Assembly: GCA_944333375.1 (NCBI GenBank)
Contig: CALVKX010000031.1
Coordinates: forward strand, 1-13,422
Length of the DNA stretch: 13,422 nucleotides
Reading direction: 5' to 3'
DNA from: an uncultured Eubacteriales bacterium
GTDB taxonomy: Bacteria; Bacillota_A; Clostridia; Christensenellales; Aristaeellaceae
The translations under genes and the position numbers were made by a program. Of the stretch, positions 1 through 6,561 are shown one piece after another (the first letter of the stretch is position 1; every line of letters begins with the position of its first letter). A model generated the notes under the pieces. The model saw nothing but the letters and a program-made list of their open reading frames with translations. It was not told the origin of the DNA and made no database searches.

Positions 1-263
1 CGCTGCGGGTCGCCGGTCAGGTACTCCGGCTTGGTCACCAGCATGATCTCGCCGTTTTGCAGGGTGTCGCACATGCTCTCGCCATCCACGCGGATGGGTT
101 CAAAGAGAAACGTGCGGATCAAAAGCGCCGCCGCCACCGCCACCGCAATGGTCAGAATCCAGCTCAGGATCTCCTTTTTGACGTTGACCGGCTTTTTTTC
201 CTTTCCGGGTTTGCCGGTAGCGGCGCCCTCGACCTGTGTCATCTGTTCTTCCTTGACCTCCAT
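1..263 (-). CDS. lepB: Signal peptidase I, N-terminal part (cut by window edge)
   Basis: Type I signal peptidase (S26 family), the membrane enzyme that removes signal peptides from secreted proteins outside the cytoplasmic membrane. The first 87 residues are visible and the gene runs off the left edge. A charged cytoplasmic tail (residues 1-31, rich in E and K) is followed by one transmembrane helix (about 32-50). Then comes the signature GESMCDTL (61-68), in which S63 is the expected catalytic serine. The catalytic lysine would lie beyond the edge. The family usually reads SMxPTL; here the proline position is Asp (D66), a variation I believe occurs in other clostridial enzymes. The start is the ATG at 263, preceded by TAAGGAGG, whose TAA is the stop of the upstream DUF951 gene. 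The two genes are therefore 14 bases apart and probably one transcript. Confidence 0.9.
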   Translation of the reverse strand, partial: MEVKEEQMTQVEGAATGKPGKEKKPVNVKKEILSWILTIAVAVAAALLIRTFLFEPIRVDGESMCDTLQNGEIMLVTKPEYLTGDPQ

Positions 264-277
264 GGGTAAAGACCTCC

Positions 278-508
278 TTAGGAATGTTCCGACATGGCGC
301 GAAGCGTCTCCGCCTCCGGCACGGGTCCCTGCTCAAGCACCTTTTTGCGGCGCTTGACAAAATCCGCGCGCTCCATCATCACGATGCGGCCACAGCCGAG
401 ACATTTGATTTTAATATCGGCGCCGATGCGGATGACCGTCCATTCGTCACTTCCGCAGGGATGCGTTTTGCGCATCCTGACCCTGTCCCCCAGACGGATC
501 TCCTCCAT
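278..508 (-). CDS. DUF951 family small zinc-ribbon-like protein
   Basis: A 76-residue protein that matches the DUF951 family as I remember it: a basic, GDxVRMRK-type start, then HPCGSDEW (about residues 15-22), IRIGADIKIKCLGCGR (about 26-41) and a basic tail. The Cys-Gly and CxxC-type pairs (CG and CLGC) suggest metal or nucleic acid binding. The molecular function of the family is not established. The usual length is about 60-70 residues, so this is slightly long at the C-terminus. The start at 508 is chosen because GGAGGT lies 7 bases upstream. An in-frame ATG at 565 lies inside the -35 region of the promoter and is unlikely to be used. It is the first gene of the transcript that continues into lepB. 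Confidence 0.88.
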   Translation of the reverse strand: MEEIRLGDRVRMRKTHPCGSDEWTVIRIGADIKIKCLGCGRIVMMERADFVKRRKKVLEQGPVPEAETLRAMSEHS

Positions 509-536
509 GGCGCACACCTCCGCAACATACCTAAGC

Positions 537-565
537 ATTATACATCCCCGGCAGAGAAGTTGCAA
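537..565 (-). promoter_or_regulatory. Sigma-A promoter for DUF951-lepB
   Basis: On the minus strand, -35 TTGCAA (565-560), a 17-base spacer and a perfect -10 TATAAT (542-537), with TG immediately before the -10. The predicted transcription start is near 530, giving a leader of about 22 bases that carries the GGAGGT ribosome binding site. Confidence 0.8.
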
Positions 566-615
566 GGCGCGTGCCCGGCCAAAATACGGCTGTTCTGTGA
601 ACTTTCAGTAAACTT

Positions 616-636
616 GCGGCCCGGGCGGCCGCTTTT
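616..636. repeat. GC-rich inverted repeat in divergent intergenic region
   Basis: GCGGCC (616-621) and GGCCGC (627-632) form a 6-base stem with a 5-base loop, followed on the plus strand by TTTT. It sits between the two divergent promoters (537-565 and 650-678). It could be a short insulating terminator or an operator, but the T-run is too short to call a terminator firmly. Confidence 0.4.
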
Positions 637-649
637 GACGCCGATGGGC

Positions 650-678
650 TTGCCCCTTGGGCGCGGTTGTGGTATACT
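650..678 (+). promoter_or_regulatory. Extended -10 promoter for the 39-residue membrane protein
   Basis: -35 TTGCCC (650-655), a 17-base spacer and -10 TATACT (673-678). TGG lies just before the -10, so it reads TGnTATACT, an extended -10 element. The predicted transcription start is near 685, about 28 bases before the ATG at 713. Confidence 0.75.
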
Positions 679-712
679 CTCGGGCGTAGCGATCTAAGCG
701 GGAGGGAACGCC

Positions 713-832
713 ATGGCTGCTCAGGCAAAGCGCAAAAGAGATGCAAGGGCGTCGATGGTGCGCATCGTCAGCCTTTCACTGGCCGGACTGATGCTGCTTT
801 CCATCATTTTCGCGTCCGTCTGGCAATGGTAA
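713..832 (+). CDS. Small single-pass membrane protein, 39 residues
   Basis: The protein starts MAAQAKRKRDARAS, a strongly basic tail, followed by one hydrophobic helix (about residues 16-37) that ends VWQW. GGAGGG lies 7 bases upstream of the ATG. The gene has its own extended -10 promoter and a strong terminator directly after the stop, so it looks like a genuine one-gene unit. The layout (short basic N-terminus, single C-terminal helix) recalls the DUF4044/Prli42 family of tiny stressosome-linked membrane proteins, but I see no sequence match strong enough to name it. The positive-inside rule predicts a cytoplasmic N-terminus. It is transcribed convergently to the histidine kinase gene. Confidence 0.75.
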   Translation: MAAQAKRKRDARASMVRIVSLSLAGLMLLSIIFASVWQW

Positions 833-840
833 AACAAAAA

Positions 841-880
841 AACCGGGAGTGAAGGCCCGTTCTTCACTCCCGGTTTTTTT
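841..880. terminator. Bidirectional intrinsic terminator
   Basis: A perfect 14-base stem (841-854 with 862-875) encloses a 7-base loop. On the plus strand it runs into a T-run at 874-880. On the minus strand it runs into a T-rich stretch complementary to the A-run at 831-842. It serves the small membrane protein (plus) and the two-component operon (minus). The last three codons of the kinase and its TGA lie inside the hairpin. Confidence 0.93.
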
Positions 881-2351
881 GCGGCTTTTCTCCCGTTTCC
901 GACGCCAGGGGCATCTCAAACCAGAAGGTGCTTCCCTTGCCCTGCTCGCTCTCCACGCCGTAGCTCAGGCCGCGGCGGTCCAGGATGCCCTTGACGATGC
1001 TCAGCCCCAGCCCGCTTCCCACGGTCGCGCGCTTGTGCGGCTTTCCGCCGCGATAGTAGCGGCTCCAGATGTAGGGCAGGTCTTCCGGGGCGATTCCCTC
1101 GCCCGTATCGGCAACGCAGATGCGCACCTTCTCCCCCTCGACCCGCTGGGTGATGATGACCCGCCTGTCGGGGCCGGTGTAGGTGAGCGCGTTGTTGATG
1201 AGGTTGTAGATGACCTGCTGGGCCTGCACCTCATCGGCGTTCACCCACGCCTCCTCCTGGGGCTCAAAGACGATATGATAGCCGTCCTGCTCCGTGAGCT
1301 TGGCGTAGCGCGTCATGATGCCGCGCACCGTCTGCGTCAGGTTAAAGCAGGCCACCTTCTGCTCGTCTCCCTCGCGCCGGGCGGCGTTCAGCTCCAAGAC
1401 GGCGCTGACCAGCGTGCTCAGGCGCCTGGTTTCGTCGATGATGACCTGCATGTTCTCCGGCGTGTTCTCCCCGGGCAGGTCCCGCATGACCTCGGCATAG
1501 CCCTCAATCAGCGTCAGCGGGGTACGCAGGTCATGGCTGATGTTGGCGATGAGCTCCTGCTGCATCTCCTCCACGCGCCTGAGGTCGCGCGCCGTCTGGA
1601 CCAGCTGCGCGTTGAGCTGGGCGATCTCGCGGTAGCCCACGTTTTCCACGGGCGTGTATTCCCCATGGCTGAGCGCCCCGGCCGCCGTCGTGGTCTCCAC
1701 CAGCGGCTGGGTGATGCGGCGGGAGAGCACGAGGGATATCAGGAAAGACAGCAAGATCAGAATCGCCGTGATGACATACAGCTCGTTTCGGATGGTCTGG
1801 ACCGTCGCGGTCACGGGCGTGACCATCGCATTTAAAAACACATAGGCCGTGCTGCCATCGGCCATGAGGGCCTGCTGGGCGGTAATCATGCTGCGCGTCT
1901 CGCCGTCGTCGCTTGGCGGGACGCGGCCCAGGAACTTCTTTTCGTCATAAAGCCGATTGCGAAAGCCCATCATGGGAAAGGTCGTGACCATGATGCCGTC
2001 GTCCTCCAGGCCGTCGGCAAACTTTTGCAGGTCACGCGGGTTCATATGGTGCAGGACGCAGCCGGGCGACACGTCTGCCGAGGCGATCTCCTCCATATCG
2101 GAGGAGGTGACGAGGATGCAGACGTTGTTTTCCTCCGCGATGCGGTCCACCAGCGCCGAGAGGTTTTCGTTGTTGATGTTCTGCACGATGCTCAGGGAGG
2201 AGGTCTTGAGCGCGTCCGTCTTTTGCAGGCGGTAGAAATCGTCCAGCAGCACGATCTGAAACAGCCACAAAAGCATCAGAAGCAGCGCCGTAAACGCCAG
2301 AAAATACAAAAAGATCCGGCTTCTGATTCCCATGGAGCGCTTTAGGCGCAA
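864..2351 (-). CDS. Membrane sensor histidine kinase
   Basis: Two-component sensor kinase, 495 residues from the chosen start. Order: TM helix 1 (about 14-36), an extracytoplasmic sensor loop of about 150 residues, TM helix 2 (about 191-210), HAMP linker, HisKA domain with ISHDLRTPLT (phospho-acceptor H273), then the ATPase domain with N-box YNLINNAL, G1 box DTGEGI, F-box-like YIWSRYY and G2 box GSGLGLSIV. All catalytic motifs are intact. It follows the response regulator gene by 31 bases and should phosphorylate that protein. The start is uncertain: TTG at 2351 has GGGAG six bases upstream, while the first ATG (2333, giving 489 residues) has no visible ribosome binding site. The gene ends inside the bidirectional terminator. 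The sensed signal is unknown, and the loop shows no domain I recognise. Confidence 0.93.
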   Translation of the reverse strand: MRLKRSMGIRSRIFLYFLAFTALLLMLLWLFQIVLLDDFYRLQKTDALKTSSLSIVQNINNENLSALVDRIAEENNVCILVTSSDMEEIASADVSPGCVLHHMNPRDLQKFADGLEDDGIMVTTFPMMGFRNRLYDEKKFLGRVPPSDDGETRSMITAQQALMADGSTAYVFLNAMVTPVTATVQTIRNELYVITAILILLSFLISLVLSRRITQPLVETTTAAGALSHGEYTPVENVGYREIAQLNAQLVQTARDLRRVEEMQQELIANISHDLRTPLTLIEGYAEVMRDLPGENTPENMQVIIDETRRLSTLVSAVLELNAARREGDEQKVACFNLTQTVRGIMTRYAKLTEQDGYHIVFEPQEEAWVNADEVQAQQVIYNLINNALTYTGPDRRVIITQRVEGEKVRICVADTGEGIAPEDLPYIWSRYYRGGKPHKRATVGSGLGLSIVKGILDRRGLSYGVESEQGKGSTFWFEMPLASETGEKPQKNRE

Positions 2352-2382
2352 AAAGCGCTCCCACAGCGAGGAATGACGTACG

Positions 2383-3078
2383 CTATCTGGCAGGGCCGCC
2401 GTTTTCGTCCTTTTCAAAGCGGTATCCCACCCCTCGCAGCGTTGTGATGTAGCGTGCATAGTCGCCCAGCTGCTTGCGCAGCAGCTTGATATGCGTATCG
2501 AGCGTTCGGTCGTCGCCAAAGAAATCATAGCCCCAGACCTCGCTGATGAGCCGGTCGCGCGTGAGGGCGATGCCGCGGTTTTTCACCATAAAAAACAGCA
2601 GGTCGTATTCCTTGGGCGAGAGCTCGACCTCGTAGCCGTCGATGGTGACCTGCCGGGCGGTGAAGTCCACCACCATGTTTTCAACCGTCACGGTTTCGTG
2701 GACATTGCCCGCACCCGAGGGCTGGGCGCGCCTGAGCACCGCGCCCACCCGCATCATCAGCTCCCGGGGGGAGAAGGGTTTGACCACATAGTCGTCCACG
2801 CCCAATTCAAAGCCATGGATCTTATCGTATTCCTCCCCGCGTGCGGAGAGAAAGATGATGGGTATATCGCTGGTCTTGCGAATCTCCCGTGCCGCGGAAA
2901 ACCCGTCGAGTTCCGGCATCATGATGTCCATGATAACCAGGCTGTAGCCGCCTGCGCGCGCCATTTCGACCGCCTGCATGCCGTTTTCCGCCTCCGCGAC
3001 CTCATAGCCCTCAAAGACCGCGTACTTGGCGATCATCTGGCGGATCATCTTCTCGTCGTCCACCACCAGCAGCTTCAT
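2383..3078 (-). CDS. OmpR/PhoB-family response regulator
   Basis: A 231-residue DNA-binding response regulator. The receiver domain (1-115) has the acidic pair DD (7-8), phospho-acceptor D51 in VIMDIMMP, S78 at the switch position and K100 in VVKPF. A winged-helix DNA-binding domain (about 128-227) follows, with ELSPKEYDLL and the C-terminal hairpin TLRGVGYRF. The length is standard for the family. The ATG at 3078 has GGGAGGG 8-9 bases upstream. The gene lies 26 bases after the PDZ gene and 31 bases before the kinase gene, so all three are probably co-transcribed. Targets cannot be read from this window. Confidence 0.95.
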   Translation of the reverse strand: MKLLVVDDEKMIRQMIAKYAVFEGYEVAEAENGMQAVEMARAGGYSLVIMDIMMPELDGFSAAREIRKTSDIPIIFLSARGEEYDKIHGFELGVDDYVVKPFSPRELMMRVGAVLRRAQPSGAGNVHETVTVENMVVDFTARQVTIDGYEVELSPKEYDLLFFMVKNRGIALTRDRLISEVWGYDFFGDDRTLDTHIKLLRKQLGDYARYITTLRGVGYRFEKDENGGPAR

Positions 3079-3104
3079 TCACAAGTCCCTCCCCCGCCGT
3101 TCTC

Positions 3105-3524
3105 TCATTGGGCATCATCAACGAGCGTCACCGTAAAGCTCTCTTCCTCCTGGCTTCGCTCAAGCACCATCTCCAGCTCCCCGGACGCATCCAGGCCAGC
3201 CCGCAGCATGCCGAACTCGCCCGTGGAACTCACCGGGATTCCGTTGGCGCTGACGATGCGGTCCCCCGACCGCACGCCCGCGGCATAGACCTGACTCTCC
3301 TGATCCACTGCCAGCACATATACGCCCAGCGCATCCACATGATAATGGGTCGCCGCGTCCTGATCCTCAATATCGATGAGCACCATATCCAACATTCCGT
3401 TGCCCAGCGCCGCCGGCTCTCCGGCAACGGTCCACCGGCCATCCAGAATGGCCGAAATTCCCAGTGCGACAGCCAGGGCCGCCAGCGCCGCTGCGGCGAT
3501 CACAATCGTGCGCTTTCTGTTCAT
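3105..3524 (-). CDS. Membrane-anchored PDZ-domain protein without protease domain
   Basis: A 139-residue protein with a short basic N-terminus (MNRKR), one hydrophobic helix (about 6-27) that is either a signal anchor or a signal peptide, a linker, then a PDZ domain (about 60-136). The PDZ core is clear: GVYVLAVDQES, then AAGVRSGDRIVSANGIPV, then LRAGLDASGELEMVLER. This is the PDZ type found at the C-terminus of HtrA/DegP proteases, but there is no room for a trypsin-like domain and no Ser-His-Asp triad. The start at 3524 is set by GGAGG 7-8 bases upstream. An in-frame ATG at 3554 has a poorer context. As the first gene ahead of a response regulator and kinase, it may act outside the membrane in sensing, for example by binding peptide C-termini. 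That role is inference. Confidence 0.82.
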   Translation of the reverse strand: MNRKRTIVIAAAALAALAVALGISAILDGRWTVAGEPAALGNGMLDMVLIDIEDQDAATHYHVDALGVYVLAVDQESQVYAAGVRSGDRIVSANGIPVSSTGEFGMLRAGLDASGELEMVLERSQEEESFTVTLVDDAQ

Positions 3525-3625
3525 TGCGCAACCTCCTCCATAGCGGTGCATCACGCCGTTATCAAGGTACCCCCCTCAGGTGAACGGTGCATGAACATGC
3601 GCTGAATGATTGCCGAAAAGCAGCC

Positions 3626-3982
3626 TCAGTCCTCAACCGCCTCAAAGGGCAGCGCGATACGGTTTTCGCCGCTTTCCCAAAGCCGTTCCAGCTGATAGAA
3701 TTCCCGCTCCTGCGTATGGAAAATATGCACGAGCACCGAGCCGTAATCCAGCACCACCCAGCGCCCCTCCTGCTGCCCCTCCTTGCGAAGCGGCGATATG
3801 CCGCTCTCACTCAGGCGGTCCTCCACCTCGTCGGCGAGGGTCTTTACCTGCAGCGCGCTGCGGCCGCTGGCGATCACCATGCCGTCGGTGATGACCGTCA
3901 TGCCCGAAACGTCCAGCGCCACGATATCCTGCGCCTTTTTCTCATAGAGGATCGATGCGATCTTCTCAATCAGCTCGTTCAT
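3626..3982 (-). CDS. rsfS: Ribosomal silencing factor RsfS
   Basis: A 118-residue member of the RsfS/Iojap (DUF143) family, which binds ribosomal protein L14 on the 50S subunit and blocks subunit joining when nutrients are short. Recognisable segments are KKAQDIVALDVSGMTVITDGMVI-like (residues 15-37) and GRWVVLDYGSVLVHIF (about 73-88), the family's core strands. The length is typical. AAGGAG lies about 8 bases upstream of the ATG. It follows nadD-yqeK by only 20 bases, reproducing the conserved nadD-yqeK-rsfS order of Bacillota. About 100 bases separate it from the PDZ gene, and I see no clear terminator there, so read-through into the two-component genes is possible. Confidence 0.94.
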   Translation of the reverse strand: MNELIEKIASILYEKKAQDIVALDVSGMTVITDGMVIASGRSALQVKTLADEVEDRLSESGISPLRKEGQQEGRWVVLDYGSVLVHIFHTQEREFYQLERLWESGENRIALPFEAVED

Positions 3983-4002
3983 GCGTTTCGCTCCTTTTTC
4001 TG

Positions 4003-5202
4003 TTATGGATTTTCATGGCTGTGATTCGTATCGATGCGCCCCAGCCACTCCGCCACGCGCTGGGTCAGCGGGTGCGGGGAGGTCTTTTGTGAGCGCACAT
4101 AGGCCAGCGTGCTCTCCAGCGAGTAGCGCATGGCCGCCACCAGGTCCTCCCGGGCCAGCCGACGCACCTCCTCCAGCGCCGGATAGCTGCGGCGCGACGG
4201 CTCGATCTTGTCGGCCAGAAATACGATCATGTCCAGCGGCAGCATGCCGACCTTGCCCGTGGTATGGCAGCGGATGGCCGAGAGCACATTGGGGTCGCGG
4301 ATGCCGAAATCCCGCTCGGCCACCACCGCGCCTACCGGCCCGTGCAGAAGGTTTTCGCTCTGTAGCGTCTCCTTATCCACCAGCAGCCGGCTTTCCCGCG
4401 CGATGCGCTGCTGCTGCGCCAGCGGCATGCATTTGGCGCAGTCGTGCATGAGCCCCGCCATCGCGGCCTGTTCGACGCTCACCCCGTGCAGGCTGGCCAG
4501 CTCGCGCGCCGTAGCGGCTACCAGCAGGGAGTGCACCAGACGCTTGTCCGAGAGCGTCTGCCTGAGGCGCGGATACCACTGCGCCGCCCCCTGCGGGCTT
4601 TCGCTGCGGCCGTAGAGCCCCATGACGCGGATGTATTCCATCACCTGCGGCCGGATGCCCTCGGGCGTTTCGCCCCGGGCGAGCGCCTGACGAAGCCTGG
4701 TTGCGGAAAGGGGGCTGGGCGGCAACGTCAGGAAGGTGAAGCGGGCGCCCCGCTCCTCCAGGGCACGCACGCGGGGGTCCTCCGCCAGTGACGCCGTTTC
4801 CCGGCTGCACACCAGAAAACGGCAGAGGGTAAAGACCTTGTCGGGCCGTCGCCAGTTGGGCAGGTCAAAGAGCGTGTCCTCCCCGATGAGGTAAAACAGA
4901 TCCGCGCCGGGCATCTGCTTTTGCAGCCGGGTCAGGGTGTCAACGGTATAGATGACGCCCTCGCGGTCGATCTCCATGCGCGAGGCCGTAAAGCCCGGAA
5001 TCCCGCTGACCGCCAGCCGGGTCATCTCAAAGCGGTATTCCGCGTCCGCCAGGCCTCCGTGTTTGTGCGGCGGGTTGCCCGTTGGCAGGAAAATGACCCT
5101 GTCCAGCTTTTCTTCCCGCCTGGCACAGGCGGCGATTTCGATATGCCTGTCATGGATGGGATTGAAGCTCCCCCCCATGATGCCGATGCGCTCCTTTGGC
5201 AC
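4003..5202 (-). CDS. nadD: NadD-YqeK fusion: nicotinate-nucleotide adenylyltransferase plus HD phosphohydrolase
   Basis: A 399-residue two-domain protein. Residues 1-198 are NadD, which makes nicotinic acid adenine dinucleotide from NaMN and ATP. Visible are GIMGGSFNPIH (7-17), the TGNPPHK loop (41-47), YLIGEDT (104-110) and the C-terminal LSATRLR (165-171, the ISSTxIR motif). Residues 205-395 are a YqeK-type HD domain, a family shown to hydrolyse Ap4A symmetrically. Candidate metal ligands are H224, HD at 253-254, H287, H313 and D331. In most Bacillota these are two adjacent genes; here one reading frame covers both with no stop between. Oddity: the nucleotidyl-transfer motif is HDRH (17-20) instead of HxGH. 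The start is GTG at 5202 with GGGAGG 7 bases upstream. It leads the transcript into rsfS. Confidence 0.93.
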   Translation of the reverse strand: MPKERIGIMGGSFNPIHDRHIEIAACARREEKLDRVIFLPTGNPPHKHGGLADAEYRFEMTRLAVSGIPGFTASRMEIDREGVIYTVDTLTRLQKQMPGADLFYLIGEDTLFDLPNWRRPDKVFTLCRFLVCSRETASLAEDPRVRALEERGARFTFLTLPPSPLSATRLRQALARGETPEGIRPQVMEYIRVMGLYGRSESPQGAAQWYPRLRQTLSDKRLVHSLLVAATARELASLHGVSVEQAAMAGLMHDCAKCMPLAQQQRIARESRLLVDKETLQSENLLHGPVGAVVAERDFGIRDPNVLSAIRCHTTGKVGMLPLDMIVFLADKIEPSRRSYPALEEVRRLAREDLVAAMRYSLESTLAYVRSQKTSPHPLTQRVAEWLGRIDTNHSHENP

Positions 5203-5233
5203 GGCCGCGCCTCCCTTCCCAGATTACCCGTCC

Positions 5234-5262
5234 ATTATACAGGAAAAAAACGCCGCTGACCA
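5234..5262 (-). promoter_or_regulatory. Promoter for nadD-yqeK and rsfS
   Basis: On the minus strand, -35 TGGTCA (5262-5257; weak, 4 of 6), a 17-base spacer containing a T-run, and a perfect -10 TATAAT (5239-5234), again with TG directly before the -10. The predicted start is near 5227, giving a leader of about 25 bases. Confidence 0.72.
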
Positions 5263-5286
5263 TACCAAATCCCACGCCCGCGGACA

Positions 5287-5320
5287 GAAAAAGGCGCGGG
5301 GCCCGAGGGCCGCCCGCGCC
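5287..5320 (-). terminator. Terminator after deoC-fucU
   Basis: On the minus strand, GGCGCGGG (5320-5313) pairs with CCCGCGCC (5300-5293). An inner GCCC/GGGC pairing extends the hairpin. TTTTT follows (5292-5288). It lies 16 bases after the fucU stop and just upstream of the nadD promoter. Confidence 0.88.
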
Positions 5321-5336
5321 GTCCCGCCTTTCAGGG

Positions 5337-5780
5337 TCACATGACGCCCTTTTGCAAAATGATGCACCCGTAGGGCTTGGTCTCGCTCGTGCAAACGGTT
5401 ACATAGGCGCGCCCGGCCTTCTCGTAGAAGCGGGTGCGCTCAATCTCGCCCACGCAGGAGACGTCATAGCCGTTGTCCACGACGGCCTTCTTCACGCCCT
5501 CCCATACGGGCGAATTCTCCATCGTCACGCCGGAATCGGCGTCGGGGATCATGTACTGGATGGGGTATTTCTCAAAATCCACGTCCAGGGGGACCAGCTT
5601 GAGAATGGCGTCGAGCATCTGCGCCGCGCCGCAGCCCTTGGCCTGAATACTCACGGCGTGCGGGGCCTTGGTGACGGGCGGATAGAAATGGTCCACGATG
5701 GCGATCAGGTCGCCGTGCCCCGTATCCGCCAGCGCCTTGAGCAGGTCGGAACCGATGATATCAGGAATCCCTCTTAGCAT
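5337..5780 (-). CDS. RbsD/FucU-family sugar mutarotase
   Basis: A 147-residue protein of the RbsD/FucU family, whose members interconvert anomers or ring forms of ribose or fucose. Family features are MLRGIPDIIGSDLLKALADTGHGD (N-terminal, with conserved H22 and D24), IERTRFYEKAGRAY and the C-terminal SETKPYGCIILQKGVM. The N-terminal MLRGIP and the IERTRFYEKA segment look more FucU-like than RbsD-like. The start at 5780 (ATG) lies 9 bases after GGAGG. A GTG six bases upstream is only 3 bases from it and therefore less likely. It sits 33 bases after deoC under the same promoter and ends at a strong terminator. Neither rbs nor fuc transport or kinase genes are present here, so the true sugar is unknown. 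A deoxyribose-related sugar is a reasonable guess from context. Confidence 0.87.
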   Translation of the reverse strand: MLRGIPDIIGSDLLKALADTGHGDLIAIVDHFYPPVTKAPHAVSIQAKGCGAAQMLDAILKLVPLDVDFEKYPIQYMIPDADSGVTMENSPVWEGVKKAVVDNGYDVSCVGEIERTRFYEKAGRAYVTVCTSETKPYGCIILQKGVM

Positions 5781-5813
5781 ATCCACAATCCTCCTCGTGT
5801 TCCAGCGCCGGGC

Positions 5814-6476
5814 CTAGGCCTCGTCGCGCTGCGCTTCCAAGAGCTTGATGATGCGGCTGGTGCCCAGGCGGGTGGCCCCCAGGGCCACGAAGCGCTCCGC
5901 GTCCTCCAGCGACGAGATGCCGCCGGCAGCCTTGATCCTCACGCCCGGGCCCACGTGCTTTTTGAAAAGCGCGATGTCCTCAAACGTCGCCCCGCCGGTG
6001 GAAAAGCCGGTGGAGGTCTTGATAAAGTCCGCGCCCGCATCGGTGACCACGCGGCACATGGTGATCTTCTCCGCCTCGGTCAGCAGGCACGTCTCGATGA
6101 TGACCTTGAGCACCCGGTCCCCCACGGCGGCCTTCAGGCGGCGGATCTCGTCGGCCACATACTCGACCTCGCCCGCCTTGAGCATGCCGATATTGATGAC
6201 CATGTCGATCTCCTCGGCCCCGTTGGCGATGGCCTCGCGGGTTTCAAACTCCTTGGAGGCGGGCGTCATGTTGCCGTTGGGAAAGCCCACGACGGTGCAG
6301 ATCGTCATCCTGTCTCCGGCGTATTCGTGCGCGGCCGCCACATAGCACGGCGGGATGCAGACGGAAGCGGTGCCGTAAGCGATCGCCTCATCCACGAGGT
6401 CCCTGATCTCCTCCCATGTGGCGGTCTGTTTAAGCAGCGTGTGGTCCACCATGGAGCACAATTCCCTGGGGTTCAT
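5814..6476 (-). CDS. deoC: Deoxyribose-phosphate aldolase
   Basis: A 220-residue class I aldolase that splits 2-deoxyribose 5-phosphate into glyceraldehyde 3-phosphate and acetaldehyde, the last step of deoxynucleoside salvage. Visible landmarks are VDHTLLKQ (10-17), VVGFPNGN (62-69), D91 in [19 protein letters not shown] (124-132), the Schiff-base lysine K153 in [14 protein letters not shown], and K182 in IKAAGGI. All catalytic residues are present and the length is normal for bacteria. The ATG at 6476 has GGAGGGAG 6-8 bases upstream. An open frame reaching back to 6644 has no ribosome binding site and crosses the promoter. It is co-transcribed with the mutarotase gene. The phosphopentomutase and nucleoside phosphorylase genes often found with deoC are not in this window. 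Confidence 0.96.
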   Translation of the reverse strand: MNPRELCSMVDHTLLKQTATWEEIRDLVDEAIAYGTASVCIPPCYVAAAHEYAGDRMTICTVVGFPNGNMTPASKEFETREAIANGAEEIDMVINIGMLKAGEVEYVADEIRRLKAAVGDRVLKVIIETCLLTEAEKITMCRVVTDAGADFIKTSTGFSTGGATFEDIALFKKHVGPGVRIKAAGGISSLEDAERFVALGATRLGTSRIIKLLEAQRDEA

Positions 6477-6535
6477 GGAATCTCCCTCCGTTTTTCTGTC
6501 CCTCCGGACGAAATCGTTTACTCTCCGACGCGAAC

Positions 6536-6551
6536 GGAAGCGCCTGCTTCC
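6536..6551 (-). promoter_or_regulatory. Perfect inverted repeat at the 5' end of the deoC message
   Basis: GGAAGC (6536-6541) and GCTTCC (6546-6551) flank a 4-base loop. It begins only about four bases after the predicted deoC transcription start. It could be an operator overlapping the start region or a 5' hairpin that stabilises the mRNA. The sequence does not decide between them. Confidence 0.5.
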
Positions 6552-6561
6552 CTTTTCTGTT

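Noticed and set aside
849..1835. Long open frame (328 codons) on the plus strand
   Set aside because: It is antisense to the histidine kinase, whose motifs are intact. GC-rich codon use opens the opposite strand, and the product has no recognisable domain.
3525..3625. Separate promoter for the PDZ and two-component genes; palindrome GCATGAACATGC at 3589-3600
   Set aside because: No -35/-10 pair with acceptable spacing is convincing in this 101-base gap. The short palindrome has no link to a known operator such as the LexA box.
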